Source: Phascolarctos cinereus
Lineage: Eukaryota; Chordata; Mammalia; Diprotodontia; Phascolarctidae
NCBI RefSeq assembly: GCF_002099425.1
Contig: NW_018343982.1
Span: 12,187,501 to 12,251,500 of the forward strand
Direction of reading: 5' to 3'
Length of the DNA: 64,000 nt
The position numbers were made by a program, and so were the translations under genes. Positions 1-10,536 of this stretch are shown here, one piece after another (the first letter of the stretch is position 1; every line of letters begins with the position of its first letter). The notes below the pieces were generated by a model. The model was not told the DNA's origin. It ran no database searches and saw nothing but the letters and a program-made list of their open reading frames with translations.

Positions 1-130
1 TTTCTTTTTTTTGTGAGATAATTTACCCCATTCTACCTCTCCCTTTCTTCTTCTCCTAGTATAATCCTCTCTCATCCCTTAATTTTATTCTCCAGATATG
101 ACCCCTTAATCTTCAACTCACCCTGTGCCT

Positions 131-139
131 TATCTATCT

Positions 140-171
<32 letters not shown>

Positions 172-172
172 C
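131..172. repeat. (CTAT)n microsatellite in the L1A spacer
   Basis: A tetranucleotide CTAT array within the spacer downstream of L1A ORF1. Arrays or remnants sit at the same element position at 23205-23262 and 60547-60606, so the L1A source probably carried it. Confidence 0.9.
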
Positions 173-317
173 CTATATACATACATATAATTTTTTCCCT
201 CCAACTACACTAATACTGACAAAGGTCTCATGAGTTATAAATATCATCTTTCCATGCAGGAATGTAAACAGTTCAACTTAATAAGTCTCTTATGATTTCT
301 CTTTCCTGTTTACCTCT

Positions 318-1393
318 TCATGTTCCACTTGAGTCTTGTATTTGAAAGTCAAATTTTCTATTCAGCTCTGGTCTTTTCATCAAGAATGCTTGAAAGTCCT
401 CTATTTCACTGAATGACCATTTTTTCCCCTGAAGGATTATACTCAGTTTTGCTGGGTAGGTGATTCTTGGTTGTAATCCTATCTCCTTTGCCCTCCAGAA
501 TATTATATTCCATGCCCTGCAGTCCTTTAATGTAGAAGCTGCTAAATCTTGTGTTATCCTGATTGTGTTTCCACAGTACTTGAATTGTTTCTTTCTGGCT
601 GCTTGTAATATTTTCTCCTTGACCTGGGAACTCTGGAATTTGGCTACAATATTCCTAGGAGTTTTCCTTTGGGGATCTCTTTCAGGAGGAGATTGTGGAT
701 TCTTTCAATTTCTATTTTGCCCTCTGGTTCTAAATATCAGGGCAGTTTTCCTTGATAATTTCTTGAAAGATGATGTCTAGGCTCTTTTTTTGATCATGGC
801 TTTCAGATAGTCCAATAATTTTTAAATTCTCTCTCCTGGATCTATTTTCCAGGTCAGTTGTTTTTCCAATGAGATATTTCACATTGTCTTCTATTTTTTC
901 ATTCTTTTGGATTTGTTTTACAGTGTCTTGATTTCTCATAAAATCACTAGCTTCCAATTGCTCTATTCTAATTTTTAAGGAAGTATTTTCTTCAGTAATC
1001 TTTTGGACTTCCTTTTCCATTTAGCCAATTTTTCTTTTTAGGGCATTCTTCTCCTCATTGGCTTTTTGGACCTCTTTTGCCATTTGGGTTAGGCTATTTT
1101 TTAAGGTGTTATTTTTTCAGTATTTTTTGGGTCTCCTTTAGCAAGTTGTTGACTTGTTTTTCATGATTTTCTTGCATCACTTTCATTTCTCTTCCCAGTT
1201 TTTTCTCCACTTCTCTTACTTGCTTCTCAAAATCCCTTTTGAGCTCTTCCACAGCCTGGGACTGATTGATATTTTTCTTGGAGGCTTTGGATGTAGGAGC
1301 TTTGACTTTGTTGTCTTCTTCTGGTTGTGTGTTTGATCTTCTCTGTCACCAAAGTAAGATAATATAGTCTGACTCTTTTTGCTGCTTGCTCAT
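318..1393 (-). pseudogene. L1 ORF1p-like RNA-binding protein, decayed (copy 1)
   Basis: L1 ORF1 proteins trimerise by a coiled coil, bind L1 RNA and act as nucleic-acid chaperones. The start codon (complement of CAT at 1391-1393) opens MSKQ. It is followed by a basic, serine-rich stretch, then heptad-like coiled coil rich in E, K, Q and L (pieces at 1227-1393 and 730-1020). An RRM-like core follows with NLKIIGLSES, then the C-terminal domain (RNIVAKFQ, KKQFKY, AASTLK-type motifs). The stop lies at 318. The span is about 358 codons, close to the usual 340-370 of mammalian ORF1p. The frame is lost several times, for example between 1227 and 1020 and near 730, so no intact protein is made. Confidence 0.8.
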
Positions 1394-2238
1394 GATCCTG
1401 GCCAATTATTTGAGTTTTAAACTCTTTGTTAAGGTAAGCATCTGCTTCCAATGTGGAGAATGTACTGTTCCATGCTTCTGGGGCTTGTACAGCTGTTTTC
1501 AGAGATACTTGTAGGGACCTGTAAATTTTCAGTTCTTGTAAGGTGGTATGGTAAGGGGCGAGGTGTTTACTTCTTTCCTGGCCTGTGCTCTGGTCTATGA
1601 GTGACCACAAGCACTCCTTTCTGTCCTGCAACTGTGAGGAGGGTTTCATCTTCACAGCCACTACAAGCTGCACCAAGCCAGCGTTCCTCCTTGCCCCAGG
1701 ATTACCACCCACAACTGTGACCCAGATCCAGGTGTGGGCAAAGCAAGAGATTCCTGCCTCAGCACAAGCAGAGAGATCCCTGCAATCCCCCTCTGATCAG
1801 CCACTTTATTGCCCCTCAGTCTGTGGGCCAGAAGCTCAGGAGGCAGCTGCTCCCCCAGGGCCACACTCTTGGGGAACTGGACCTGTGACCCTGTGCTCCT
1901 CTCTCAACATTGCAGAAACAGACTTTTCTCACTGACCTTCTGAGTTGTCCCTGGCATTCCTAGGTTGAGAAGTCTGGAAGCCACCACAGCTGCCTGAGAT
2001 TCAGTCCTCTGAGGGCTGCTCCAGGTTCACTGCAGCTTGGGCACCCAAGCCACACTGTGTTCCTCTTCCAGCCCGGGGCGATATACCTTTCTGATCAATC
2101 ATCCAGATTGTCTTGGGTTGGAAATTTGTTTCACTCTCTTTTTGTGGGTTCTACTGCTTTAGAATTTGTTTAGAGCCGTTTTTGTAGGTATTTGGAGGGG
2201 TTTGTGGGAAAGCTCAAGCAAGTCTCTGCTTTCACTCT

Positions 2239-2248
2239 GCCATCTTGG
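2239..2248 (-). promoter_or_regulatory. YY1-like motif at L1A 5' end
   Basis: On the minus strand this reads CCAAGATGGC, matching the YY1 core (AANATGGC), within about 20 bases of the element's 5' terminus. Human L1 carries a YY1 site in the same place that helps fix the transcription start. Function here is inferred. Confidence 0.5.
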
Positions 2249-2260
2249 CTCCGCCCCCCC

Positions 2261-2681
2261 CAGCAGACTCTTAAGGAGTCTGAACATAAGTAAAATATTG
2301 GTTAGATTTTAAGAATCTGAGCAGTGGCTAGATTATAAGAATCTAAGCATCTTAATGGAGACAAGATGGACCTTATATACAGAAGGCCTGTGGGAGGGAT
2401 GTAGGAGTGGTCAAGTAGTCTAGGGTGACAGGAATAGGGGACTGAGGAGATCTGGCTGGGGTGAACAGAAGTCCTGGGACCTGCACAAGGGAGCCTAGCT
2501 AGGATTAAGTGTGGGAAATTACCAGGGGTTACAGGGAGGTAAGACAATGGAGGGGAGATTGGATGTAGCCACAATGAGAGGCCAATTGATGGGATTATAG
2601 CCTCAGGCAAATGCCAGATATTAGGCCTTGTGGGAAAGTCCAGGGTTTTTCCTTTCTGGGGCCCACATCCCAACTCTGTCA
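2261..2681 (-). repeat. 3' LTR part of the retrovirus-like fossil (truncated by L1A)
   Basis: On the minus strand the U3 starts TGACAG at 2681, directly after a purine run. A TATA box (TATATAAG) lies at 2372-2379. The shared R-type stretch begins about 50 bases further on. The rest of the LTR is missing because an L1A abuts it at 2260. Confidence 0.55.
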
Positions 2682-2692
2682 TTCCCCCCTCA
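2682..2692 (-). other. Polypurine tract next to U3
   Basis: The minus strand reads GAGGGGGGAATGACAG across the tract and U3 start, very like the murine leukaemia virus arrangement (purine run, then AATG at the LTR edge). In retroviruses this tract primes plus-strand DNA. Confidence 0.55.
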
Positions 2693-4418
2693 AACAAATA
2701 GGAACCCAAATTCTTTTGGGGTAAAGGGCAAAGTTCTCAGCTTCTGAAACTGCTTCTTGCTGTGAAGGGGTGTAGAGTTGTCCCTGCCTCGCGGGGGTCC
2801 CAAAGGTTGACTGGAACTGAGCACAGGCTGCATCCAGGGAGCCATAGGGGGGACATTGGCTGGTACTCGATGTTTGTTACCAATTGTAGGTAAATAGCTG
2901 GCCTATAGTCTGGAAGACATAAATCTAACAGAAAAAACTGCAGAGCCCAGATATAAAGCAGGGACTAGATTTAGGGCCCAACTTTGAGAGGATAAAACAT
3001 CCTTAGCTATTGGATTAAGATAATTCAGTTTTCTAACCATGCAGTATCAAATCTACCTCATAACCAGACTCAGGAATACGCAGGTGGGTAACATTCCCTT
3101 TCAAAGAAACATAATGGGGAAACTGAACCAGGAGTATCCCATCTTAGACTGAGGCTAAAATTGTCCTCTTAGCTTTTCCCAATGCTGACTTCCCACAAGC
3201 ATCACCTTGTCTGAGTAGCTTGTGGCATTTCTCTCAGATGATGGATTGTTGATTATTGATGGATCATGACCCATGAGACAACTCAAGATAAAATTGTATG
3301 AGCTTTTGCCTCAAACAGTTTAGGAAAACTTTTCTAGGCTTTACATCTCAAATTTAAATTTGTCTTGGTGTAAAAAACTAATCATTAGAGATTTCTATAC
3401 ACTTGCAAATTCTCAGCAAGCCATACATAACCCAAACAAGATTTTTGGCTAGTTTACACATTAAAACAATAACCAAAAATAGCTAAATTATTTTAGCGGT
3501 AATCAGATTATGAAAAGTTGCTTGACATAAAGGATGCAAAAAGTTCACCAACTTGAAACTTGAAACAAACCCATTACCAATCAGGTGACTTCAGTTTTGT
3601 TAAATGCACTTCCAAATTACTTTACACAGAGAATCAACATCTCATAACAGTTAAAACTACAAATTTAAAAGAGCATGCTTACCCAAGTTCAGAGGCTAGC
3701 TTCTTTACCTTGAGCAGGATGTGCTGAACCTGGGTGATGCTTCCAGGCAAAGACTGCCCTAGGGCCCAAGGTCATTGCCAGTGGGGCCCACATTGTGGCT
3801 GCTGCCCCTCACCCCTCCTTCCTTTCCCAGGTGGGGGGAGGGCAAAATCAAACGGTGAGGGGTGAAGGGTGAAACTCTCTTCTCCTACAGGAGGGGTTAT
3901 GAGGTACTCTTTTGACTCAAGGGAAGGGAGTGGAAGAAAAGAGTGACCCGGGTTGTAAGGAGGAGTTCTAAACTCCTTAATGATCAATCACAAAACCTCC
4001 AGAATCTGCCAAAATATTTTTAGCTTTTCTAACTTTCCCTGTAACCTCCATGAAGGAGGATTCAGAGGTGCAGAGGGAAGGAAGTAAGTAAGCCTCAGGG
4101 AATCAAAAAGCAACTGCAGTTTTCCCCAATTCCCCAGAGTGGAGGGAATTAACAGAATAGAACATACACTTTCAGATACACTTGTCCTCTATGCTGTGGA
4201 AGATGTACCCAGGTCCATGGCCTTCAAACGACCCAGTGAACTGAGAGCCTAAGAACATCAGGCTGAGTGTGAGACAGTCTTGTAACTGTCTGCCAGAAAA
4301 GCAACTCCAAGCCTTGGTTCTTGGAGAGCGACCCCAACTGCAGAGCTATAAAGGAGGGGAGTCGAGGCTTACATACCTTCCAATTTTGGCTGAAGAAGAA
4401 CGTGGGGGTTAGGCAGTT

Positions 4419-4436
4419 TCCCCATATGGGCCACCA
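4419..4436 (-). other. Primer-binding-site-like sequence
   Basis: Minus strand TGGTGGCCCATATGGGG, three bases beyond the LTR terminus CA (4440). Layout and start TGG fit a retroviral tRNA primer site; which tRNA is not decided. Confidence 0.4.
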
Positions 4437-4439
4437 AAA

Positions 4440-4620
4440 TGATGTAGTTCAGGGGTGCTGTGACCCCCCAAAATCACAACATATGGTCCTTCCAAAAAGA
4501 ATTCAACTCAAGCCTTCTTTCAGCCAAAGACATGGTTTATTAGAACATCCGTCGTATTGGGCAGACTCTTAAGGAGTTTGAACATTAGTAAGCTATTGGC
4601 TAGATTTTAAGAATCTGAGC
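4440..4620 (-). repeat. 5' LTR remnant (R and U5 portion)
   Basis: Contains AATAAA on the minus strand (4536-4541) and ends with CA at 4440, just before the primer-like site. The part upstream of the shared R-type stretch (U3) is absent. The homology starts about 50 bases downstream of where the TATA box lies in the other LTR. Confidence 0.5.
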
Positions 4621-4760
4621 CTGAAATGAATTTTTAAAAAAGCATCTGTTAAGCATTTACTATGTGCAAATTACTGGGATAAGTGCTAGAGATACAAATT
4701 GAAAAATGAAATAATTTCTGCTCTCCAAGAGCTCACATTCTAATGGAAAAATGACATCAG
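4621..4760 (-). repeat. L2-like LINE 3' end fragment
   Basis: Resembles the reverse complement of the L2 3' end: AAGCATTTACTATGTGC, then GATACAAA and a GAGCTCACATTCTAATGG motif. Old and diverged. Confidence 0.55.
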
Positions 4761-4908
4761 GGGCAGCTAGGTAGCACAGTGGATAGAGCAACAGCACTGG
4801 AGTCAGGAAGACTTGAGTTCTAATCTGGTCTCAGACCAGACACTTGAAACTTACCAGCTGTTTGACCCTGGGCAAGTCGTGTAACCCCAATTACTTTACA
4901 AAAAAAAA
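4761..4908 (+). repeat. Marsupial tRNA-derived CORE-SINE (Mar1/WSINE type)
   Basis: Head GGGCAGCTAGGTAGCACAGT, body with GAGTCAGGAAGAC and GTTCTAATC (degenerate B box), tail GGGCAAGTC plus A run. Imperfect target duplication: AAAAATGACATCAG before it, AAAAATGTCAG after it. Confidence 0.85.
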
Positions 4909-5765
4909 TGTCAGCAAATGTGGAAGGTTTCATCTCCAAGTCAGTTAGAAAGGCCTCATGGTTCTTAGGGAACAGTAGCAAAGCATAAAGCAATATTTTT
5001 TTTCATGTGGTAAGAACATGTTTCATGGAAACCAGTCATACCACTTAAAAGTATCAAAACAAGCATTTAAAATTTCCTTACTCATCTATAAAATCTTAAT
5101 AGTTTCCATCGTTACACCAATTGATAGTGTCAAGAGTTTTGGTGACAAGAACTTGTTTTTGTGGGTCCTCAGTAGCTGTGGCTATAGCACCTGCATGAGT
5201 GGTAACCAGCCTGTATTTCCACGGGAATTGCTTCCAAGGATGATGGCTGAGGACAGTGGAATCAAAGCAATTCAATTTGATTGTCCTTTAGATTTGGGGT
5301 CCTGGTCTGTCTCCATCAGAGTCTGAAGGGAAATGGTGATCAAAGTGGTGGTGGTCATTTGACTTGTCTGACACATGCTACATCTTGTCTCTTCCTCGTT
5401 GGCTACTTCAGCCATCCCAGCTTGCCTGCCCTATTGGTGGCAGTTGGCTGATAGTTAGTGGAAATAACTTACCCTTTTGTCCATAGGAGTTATTTAGCCA
5501 GCTAAGAGGGTGGGCTGGAAGCAAGACCATTTTGAGGGGCTGCTATCTCTCATAAGGCTTGGTGGTGGTTGGTCAAAGGTTGTTGCTGATAGTTATGAGG
5601 AAGGCGGGCCCCTTCTCTGCAATCATAATTTGATAATGTCTATGAAATTCTTTGTAACTAAAGCAGTAATATAAATATTATATGTGGACATCACATATGC
5701 ATTTACATATATGGACATATGTGAATATAAATGTGTATATTTACACATCTAGTATGTGTTTATGA
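4909..5765. other. No recognisable feature
   Basis: AT-rich sequence with a 102-codon chance frame at 5018-5326 that shows no known domain. Low-complexity ATAT stretches lie at 5665-5760. Nothing further can be supported. Confidence 0.5.
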
Positions 5766-5769
5766 AATA

Positions 5770-5880
5770 ATATTAATGGTAATAATAATGATGGTAACAG
5801 CTGACATTTATATGGTACTTACAATGTTCCAGGTACTATGCTAAGCACTTTACAATTATTATCTCAAAGTAGATATGGTC
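5770..5880 (-). repeat. MIR SINE fragment
   Basis: Reverse complement of the MIR 3' half: GCTAAGCACTTTACAATTAT followed by ATCTCA. Confidence 0.7.
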
Positions 5881-5954
5881 ACGAAATACATGATTAGAAA
5901 AGATGTCAACCTTCCCAACCCTTTCTCTCTCTCGGAATTCTTCTATAGATGATT

Positions 5955-6022
5955 TCTTACTGCTTTCAAATCCAGTCTGAGACACATAACACTTACTAAC
6001 TGTGTGACTTGGGGCAAGTCAC
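5955..6022 (+). repeat. CORE-SINE fragment
   Basis: Carries TTCAAATCCAG, a CTAACTGTGTGACTTGGGGC stretch and CAAGTCACC, the mid and 3' part of a Mar1/MIR-type SINE. It stops where the L1B tail begins. Confidence 0.7.
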
Positions 6023-6375
6023 CTTTTTAAAAAAAATTATTTTGACTTATCAACAATCAGTTCCATAAGCTTTTGAGTTTTAAATTTTTCTCCTCCTCCC
6101 TCCCCAAGATGGCACACAATCTGATATAGGCTATACATATACATTCCTATTAAACATATTTTCACATTAGTGATGTTGTAAGGAAGAATTAGAACCAATG
6201 GGAGGAACCACCAGAAAGATGAAACAAAGCACAACAGAAGAAAACAGCAAATAGTATGTTTCAGTCTGCATTCAAACTCCATGGTTCTTTCTTTTTTGTG
6301 GATAGCATTTTCCATCATGAGGCCTTTGGAGATGTCTAAGATGCTTGTATTGCTGAGGCGGGTTAAGTCTATCAA

Positions 6376-9300
6376 TATCAGTCATAGCACAACATGGCTG
6401 TTACTGTGTACAACGTTCTCCTGGTTCTGCTCACTTCACTCAGCATCAGACCATACAAGTCTTTCCAGATTTTTCTGAAGTCCTCCTGCTCATCATTTCT
6501 TATAGCAAAATAGTATTCCATTACATTCATGTACCACAACTTGTTCAGCCATTCCCCAATTGATGGGCATCCTCTCAATTCCCAATTCTTTGCCACCACA
6601 AAAAGAGCTGCTATAAATATTCTTGTGGGTCTTTTTCCCATTTGTATGATATAACCTTATATCTAGGATATAGCCTTAGAAGTTCTATTGCTGGATCAAA
6701 GGGTGTGCACATTTTGATAGCCCTTTGGGTATAGTTCCAAATTGCTCTCCAAAAATGGTTGAATCATTTCACAACTTCACCAACAATGCATTAGTGTTCC
6801 AATTCTCCCACATCTCCAACATTTATAATTTTCCTGTTTTGTGATGTTGGTCAATCTGATAGGTGTGATGTGGTACCTCAAAGTTGTTTTGATTTGCATT
6901 TCTCTAATCAATAGTGATTTAGAACATTTTTTCATATGACTATAGATAGCTTTAATTTCTTCATCTGAGAACTGCCTATTTATATTCTTTCACCATTTAT
7001 CAATTGGGGAATGACTTGCAGTCTTATAAATTTGACTTAATTCTCTATATATTTTAGAAATGAGGCCCTTATGAGAGACTAGTTGTAAAAATTCTTTCCC
7101 ATTTTCTCCATTCCTTGTAATCTTGGTTGCATTGGTTTTGTTTATGCAAAAACTTTTCAATTTAATGTAATCAAAGTTATCCATTTTGCATTTCATAATG
7201 TTCTCTATCTTCTGTTTCATCATGAATTCTTCTGTTCTCAATAAATCTGATAGGTAAACTATTCATTGCTCTTTCAGTTTGTTTACAATATCAGCCTTCA
7301 TATCTAAACCATGAAACCATTTTGACTTTATTTTGATATATGGTGTGAGATTTTGCTCTAAGCCTAGTTTCTACCATACCCTCTTCCAGTTTTGCCAGCA
7401 GTTTTTTTTCAAAGAGTGGGTTCTTATCCTAGAAGCTGGGGTCTTTGGGTTTATCAAATGATAAATTACTATAGCCATTGACTACTGTGTCTTGCATACT
7501 TAACTTATTCCACTGATCCACCACTCTATTTCTTAGCCAGTACTGAGCAGCTTGGATTATTGCTGCTTTATAATATAATTTAAGATCTGGAATGCTAGGA
7601 TACCTTCCCCTGCATTTCTTTTTTATTAGTTCCCTTGATATTCTGGACATTTTGTTCTTCCAAATGAATTTTTTATTATTTTTTATAACTCTATAAAATA
7701 ATTTTTTGGTAGTTTGGTTGGTATGGCACTGAATAAGTAAATTAGCTTAGGTAGAATTGTCATTTTTATTCTAATAGCTTAGCCTACTCATGAGCAACTG
7801 ATGTTTTTCCAATTATTTAGATCTGATTTTATTTGTGCAAAAAGTGTTTTGTAATTGTATTCATATAGTTCTTGGGTTTGTTTCAGTACAGAGATTCCTA
7901 AATATTTTATAATGTCTACAGTAAGTTTAAATGTAATTTCTCTTTCTATCTCTTGCAGCTGGGCTTTGTTGGTAACATATAGAAATGCCAATAATTTATG
8001 TGGGTTTATTTTATGGCCTGCAAATTTGCTAAAGTTGTTTATTATTTCAAGTAGCTTTTTACTTGATTCTCTAGGATTCTCTAAATATATCATTATATCG
8101 TCTGCAAAGAGTGATAGCTTTCTTTCTTCTTTGCCTATTCTAATACCTTCAATTTCTTTTTCTTCTCTTATTGCTAATGCTAACATTTCCAGTATGATAT
8201 TGAACAACAATGGCAATAATGGAAGTCCTTGTTTCACCCCTGATCTTATTGGAAATGCTCCTAGTTGTCCACATTACATATGATGCTTGCTGAAGGTTTT
8301 AGGTAGATGCTATTTATTATTTTAAGGAAGACTCCATTTATATCTCTGCTCTCTAGTGTTTTTAATAAGAATGGGTTTAGATTCCTGGCCCATGCGCATG
8401 AGCGTTAGAGGCAGCAAGGTGGCACAGTGGATAGAGCACTGGCCCTGAAGTCAGGAAGACCTGAGTTCAAATCCAGCCTCAGAACAAACACTTGACACTT
8501 CCTAGCTGTGTGACCTTGGGCAAGTCACTTTAACCCAAATTGCCTAAAAAAAAAAAAGAATGGGTGTTGTATTTTGTCAAAAGCTTTTTCTGCACCTATT
8601 TACCTCATCACGTGGTTTTGGTTAGTTTTGGTGTTGATATGATTAATTATGCTGATAGTTTTCCTAATATTGAACCAGCCCTGCATTCCTGGTATAAATC
8701 CTACCTGGTCATAGTGTATTATTCTTGTGATAGGTTGCTGTAATCTATTTGCTAATATTTTATTTAAAATTTTTGCATCTATATTCATTAGGGAAATTGG
8801 TCTATAATTTTCTTTCTCTGTGTTGACCTTCCTGGTTTAGGTATCAGCACCATATTTATATCATAAAAAGAATTTGGTAAGACTCCTTCTTCACCTATTT
8901 GCCCAAATAGTCTATATAGTGTTGGAATTAATTGTTCTTTAAATGTTTGATAGAATTTGCTTGTGAATCCTTCTGGCCCTGGAGAATTTTTCCTAAGGAA
9001 TTCATCAATGGCTTGTTCAATTTCTTATTCTGAAATGGGGTTAAGTATTTTACTTCCTTTTCTGTCAATCTGGGTGATTCATATTTTTGTAAATATGTAT
9101 CCATTTCACAAAGATTGTCAAATTTACTGGCATACAGTTGGGCAAAACAGTTCCTAGTTATTGTTTTAATTTCCTCTTCCTTAGTGGTGGATGTACCCTT
9201 TTCATTCTTGATACTGGTAATTTGTTTTTCTTTTTCATTTTTTTTAAATTAAATTAACCAAAGGTTTTTTATTTTATTGTTTTTTTTAAAACAGCTCTTA

Positions 9301-9750
9301 GTTTTATTTATTATTTCAATAGTTTTCTTAATTTCAATTTTATCAAATTTTCTTTTGGTTTTCAATATTTCTAATTTGGTGTTTAATTGAGGGATTTTAA
9401 TTTGTTCTTTTTCTAGTTTTCTTAGTTGTATTTCCAATTCATTGATCTCCTCCTTTTATATTTTATTTATATAAGCATTTAGAGATATAAAACTTCCCCT
9501 AAGAACTGCTTTCACTGCATCCCATAAGTTTTGGTATGTTGTCTCATTGTTGTCATTGTCTTGAATGAAGTTATTGATGGTTTCTATGATTTATTTTTTG
9601 ACCCAACCGTTTTTTAGGATTAGATTATTTAGTTTCCAATTATTTTTTTGCTTATCTTTCAATGGCCCTTTATTACACATAATTTTTATTGCATCATGAC
9701 CTGAAAAGGATGCATTTATTATTTCTGCCTTTCTGCATTTGATTGTGAGG
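6376..9750 (-). pseudogene. L1B ORF2: reverse transcriptase and C-terminal domain, decayed
   Basis: ORF2p supplies target nicking and reverse transcription for L1. Visible on the minus strand: an RT palm piece at 8600-8788 with NKILANRLQ and [17 protein letters not shown]; the catalytic motif region at 7788-8237 with QGLPLLPLLFNI and FADDIMIYLENP (the L1 form of YxDD); a post-RT stretch at 7429-7650; and the C-terminal part at 6378-6641 with NKLWYMNVMEYYFAIRNDEQ, ending at a stop near 6376. The N-terminal endonuclease is missing. Many frame changes and a SINE insertion make it dead. Confidence 0.85.
8377..8555 (+). repeat. CORE-SINE inserted in L1B ORF2, with 10-bp target duplication and extra 5' bases
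   Basis: Target duplication AAGAATGGGT at 8367-8376 and 8556-8565. The SINE proper starts at 8408 (GAGGCAGCAAGGTGGCACAG) and ends in an A run. About 31 bases (8377-8407) between the left duplication and the SINE head belong to neither the L1 nor the SINE. Confidence 0.9.
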
Positions 9751-9802
9751 GTACTATCTCTTCATTTCTGTTTCAAAGAATACCTCTCTCTGCTTCTGGG
9801 AG

Positions 9803-9812
9803 CCAAGATGGC
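9803..9812 (+). promoter_or_regulatory. YY1-like motif at L1B 5' end
   Basis: CCAAGATGGC ten bases into the element; also seen at the same place in the copy at 17899-17908. Confidence 0.5.
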
Positions 9813-10536
9813 AGAGTAAGAAGTAAATTGCTCTTACCCTCCTTAAGAACCTCTGAAAGCCCAGAAAACATCACCCCAGGAAAAGCCCTGTAACAGCTGA
9901 ACCAGAAGAAAGACAGGGTGCAGCAGTCTAATAGCCCACGTACCTTGAGGGATTAATGGGAAAGGCCCCTCTTGCCCTGGGGCAAGGGGAGCAGTACAGA
10001 ACAGGAGGCATCCAAGCAAGCTAGTGGAAAGCCCCACCTCAGCATACCAAGAGTAGATTCTAAAACCTAGGTGGTGGAGCAGGCAAACACCAACACCTGG
10101 ACTCCCTAGTGCTTCAGTGAGGGTGGGGGAATGGTGGAAACCAGCTCAGAAAACCACCAGGTGTGTCAGCATTCTATAGCAGTCTCCCTGTGCCTCAGGA
10201 AAACTCTGTCAAGGTCTCCAATGGGTCCCAGTGGATGAACATTGTGCAACATCCATCTGAAAGTAGCTGAAGAAAGCAAAAGGAAAGGAAAGGCAGGCAA
10301 TATCCAGGGGCCACTATGCCCAGTCCTACCCCTACAGTTCCAGTGTTGCTGATTCCAGCCCAACACCAGGTAAGCTGCTAGAACCCTACAGCCTCCAACT
10401 CCCAACATCAGAGGCCCCAGCACACAAAGCCAGTGACCAGGCCCAAGGCTCCCAACACAAAAACCTTGGGTCAGTGCCCTCTTCTCCCCAGCAGGAGAGC
10501 TCAATCTCTTTAACGTCTAGGAAATAAGTAAACACC

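Larger units (their letters stand above)
1..2260 (-). mobile_element. L1A LINE copy 1: 5'UTR, ORF1 and start of the inter-ORF spacer (runs off window)
   Basis: Read on the minus strand, this starts at about 2260 with a GC-rich 5' end (GGCGGAGCCAAGATGGC). It has a long 5'UTR down to 1394, a decayed ORF1 (1393-318), and a spacer that leaves the window at base 1. The same order recurs at 22788-25262, 46437-48170 and 60296-62667, so it is a repeat family. The 5' end abuts the retrovirus-like fossil that continues at 2261, so this L1 inserted into that older element. No ORF2 is seen in the window for this copy. Assignment to L1/HAL1 rests on the ORF1 domains; the subfamily name is unknown. Confidence 0.85.
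2261..4620 (-). mobile_element. Defective gammaretrovirus-like (class I ERV-type) fossil
   Basis: Read on the minus strand: an LTR remnant at 4440-4620, a primer-binding-like site at 4419-4436, a short internal region, a polypurine tract at 2682-2692, and a second LTR part at 2261-2681. The two LTR parts share about 60 bases (2263-2324 and 4558-4620) with few differences. The internal part is only about 1.7 kb and holds no recognisable gag, pol or env domain, so the element is internally deleted and broken. It is older than L1A copy 1, which cuts its 3' LTR. Class is inferred from the PPT/U3 and PBS-type signals; no family name is claimed. Confidence 0.6.
6026..9750 (-). mobile_element. L1B LINE, 5'-truncated within ORF2
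   Basis: The 3' end is at about 6026 (minus-strand A-rich tail), then roughly 340 bp of 3'UTR, then ORF2 up to about 9750. There the match to other L1B copies (compare 53755-53775) stops, close to the end of the endonuclease domain. A CORE-SINE (8377-8555) interrupts it. Net L1 length is about 3.5 kb, the longest stretch of ORF2 in the window. Confidence 0.9.

Noticed and set aside
131-172. CRISPR-like or satellite array at the CTAT repeats
   Set aside because: Simple tetranucleotide repeats without spacers, in a mammalian genome.
460-780. Plus-strand frames over L1A ORF1 (also 23642-23845, 60897-61205) with repeated protein ILGCNPISFAL...
   Set aside because: They recur because they are the antisense of the conserved ORF1 C-terminal domain; shadows of the minus-strand ORF1.
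1585-1935. Frames with MLWSMSDHKHSFLS (1585, 24656; minus at 45280) as a conserved small protein
   Set aside because: Antisense frame of the L1A 5'UTR that stays open in several copies; shared because the repeat is shared. No evidence of translation. Worth only a note.
2302-2709. 135-codon minus-strand frame in the retrovirus-like fossil as a viral gene
   Set aside because: It lies mostly in the LTR U3 and shows no viral domain.
5018-5326. 102-codon frame as a possible gene
   Set aside because: No domain, no codon pattern, no splice or promoter context; length is within chance in AT-rich DNA.
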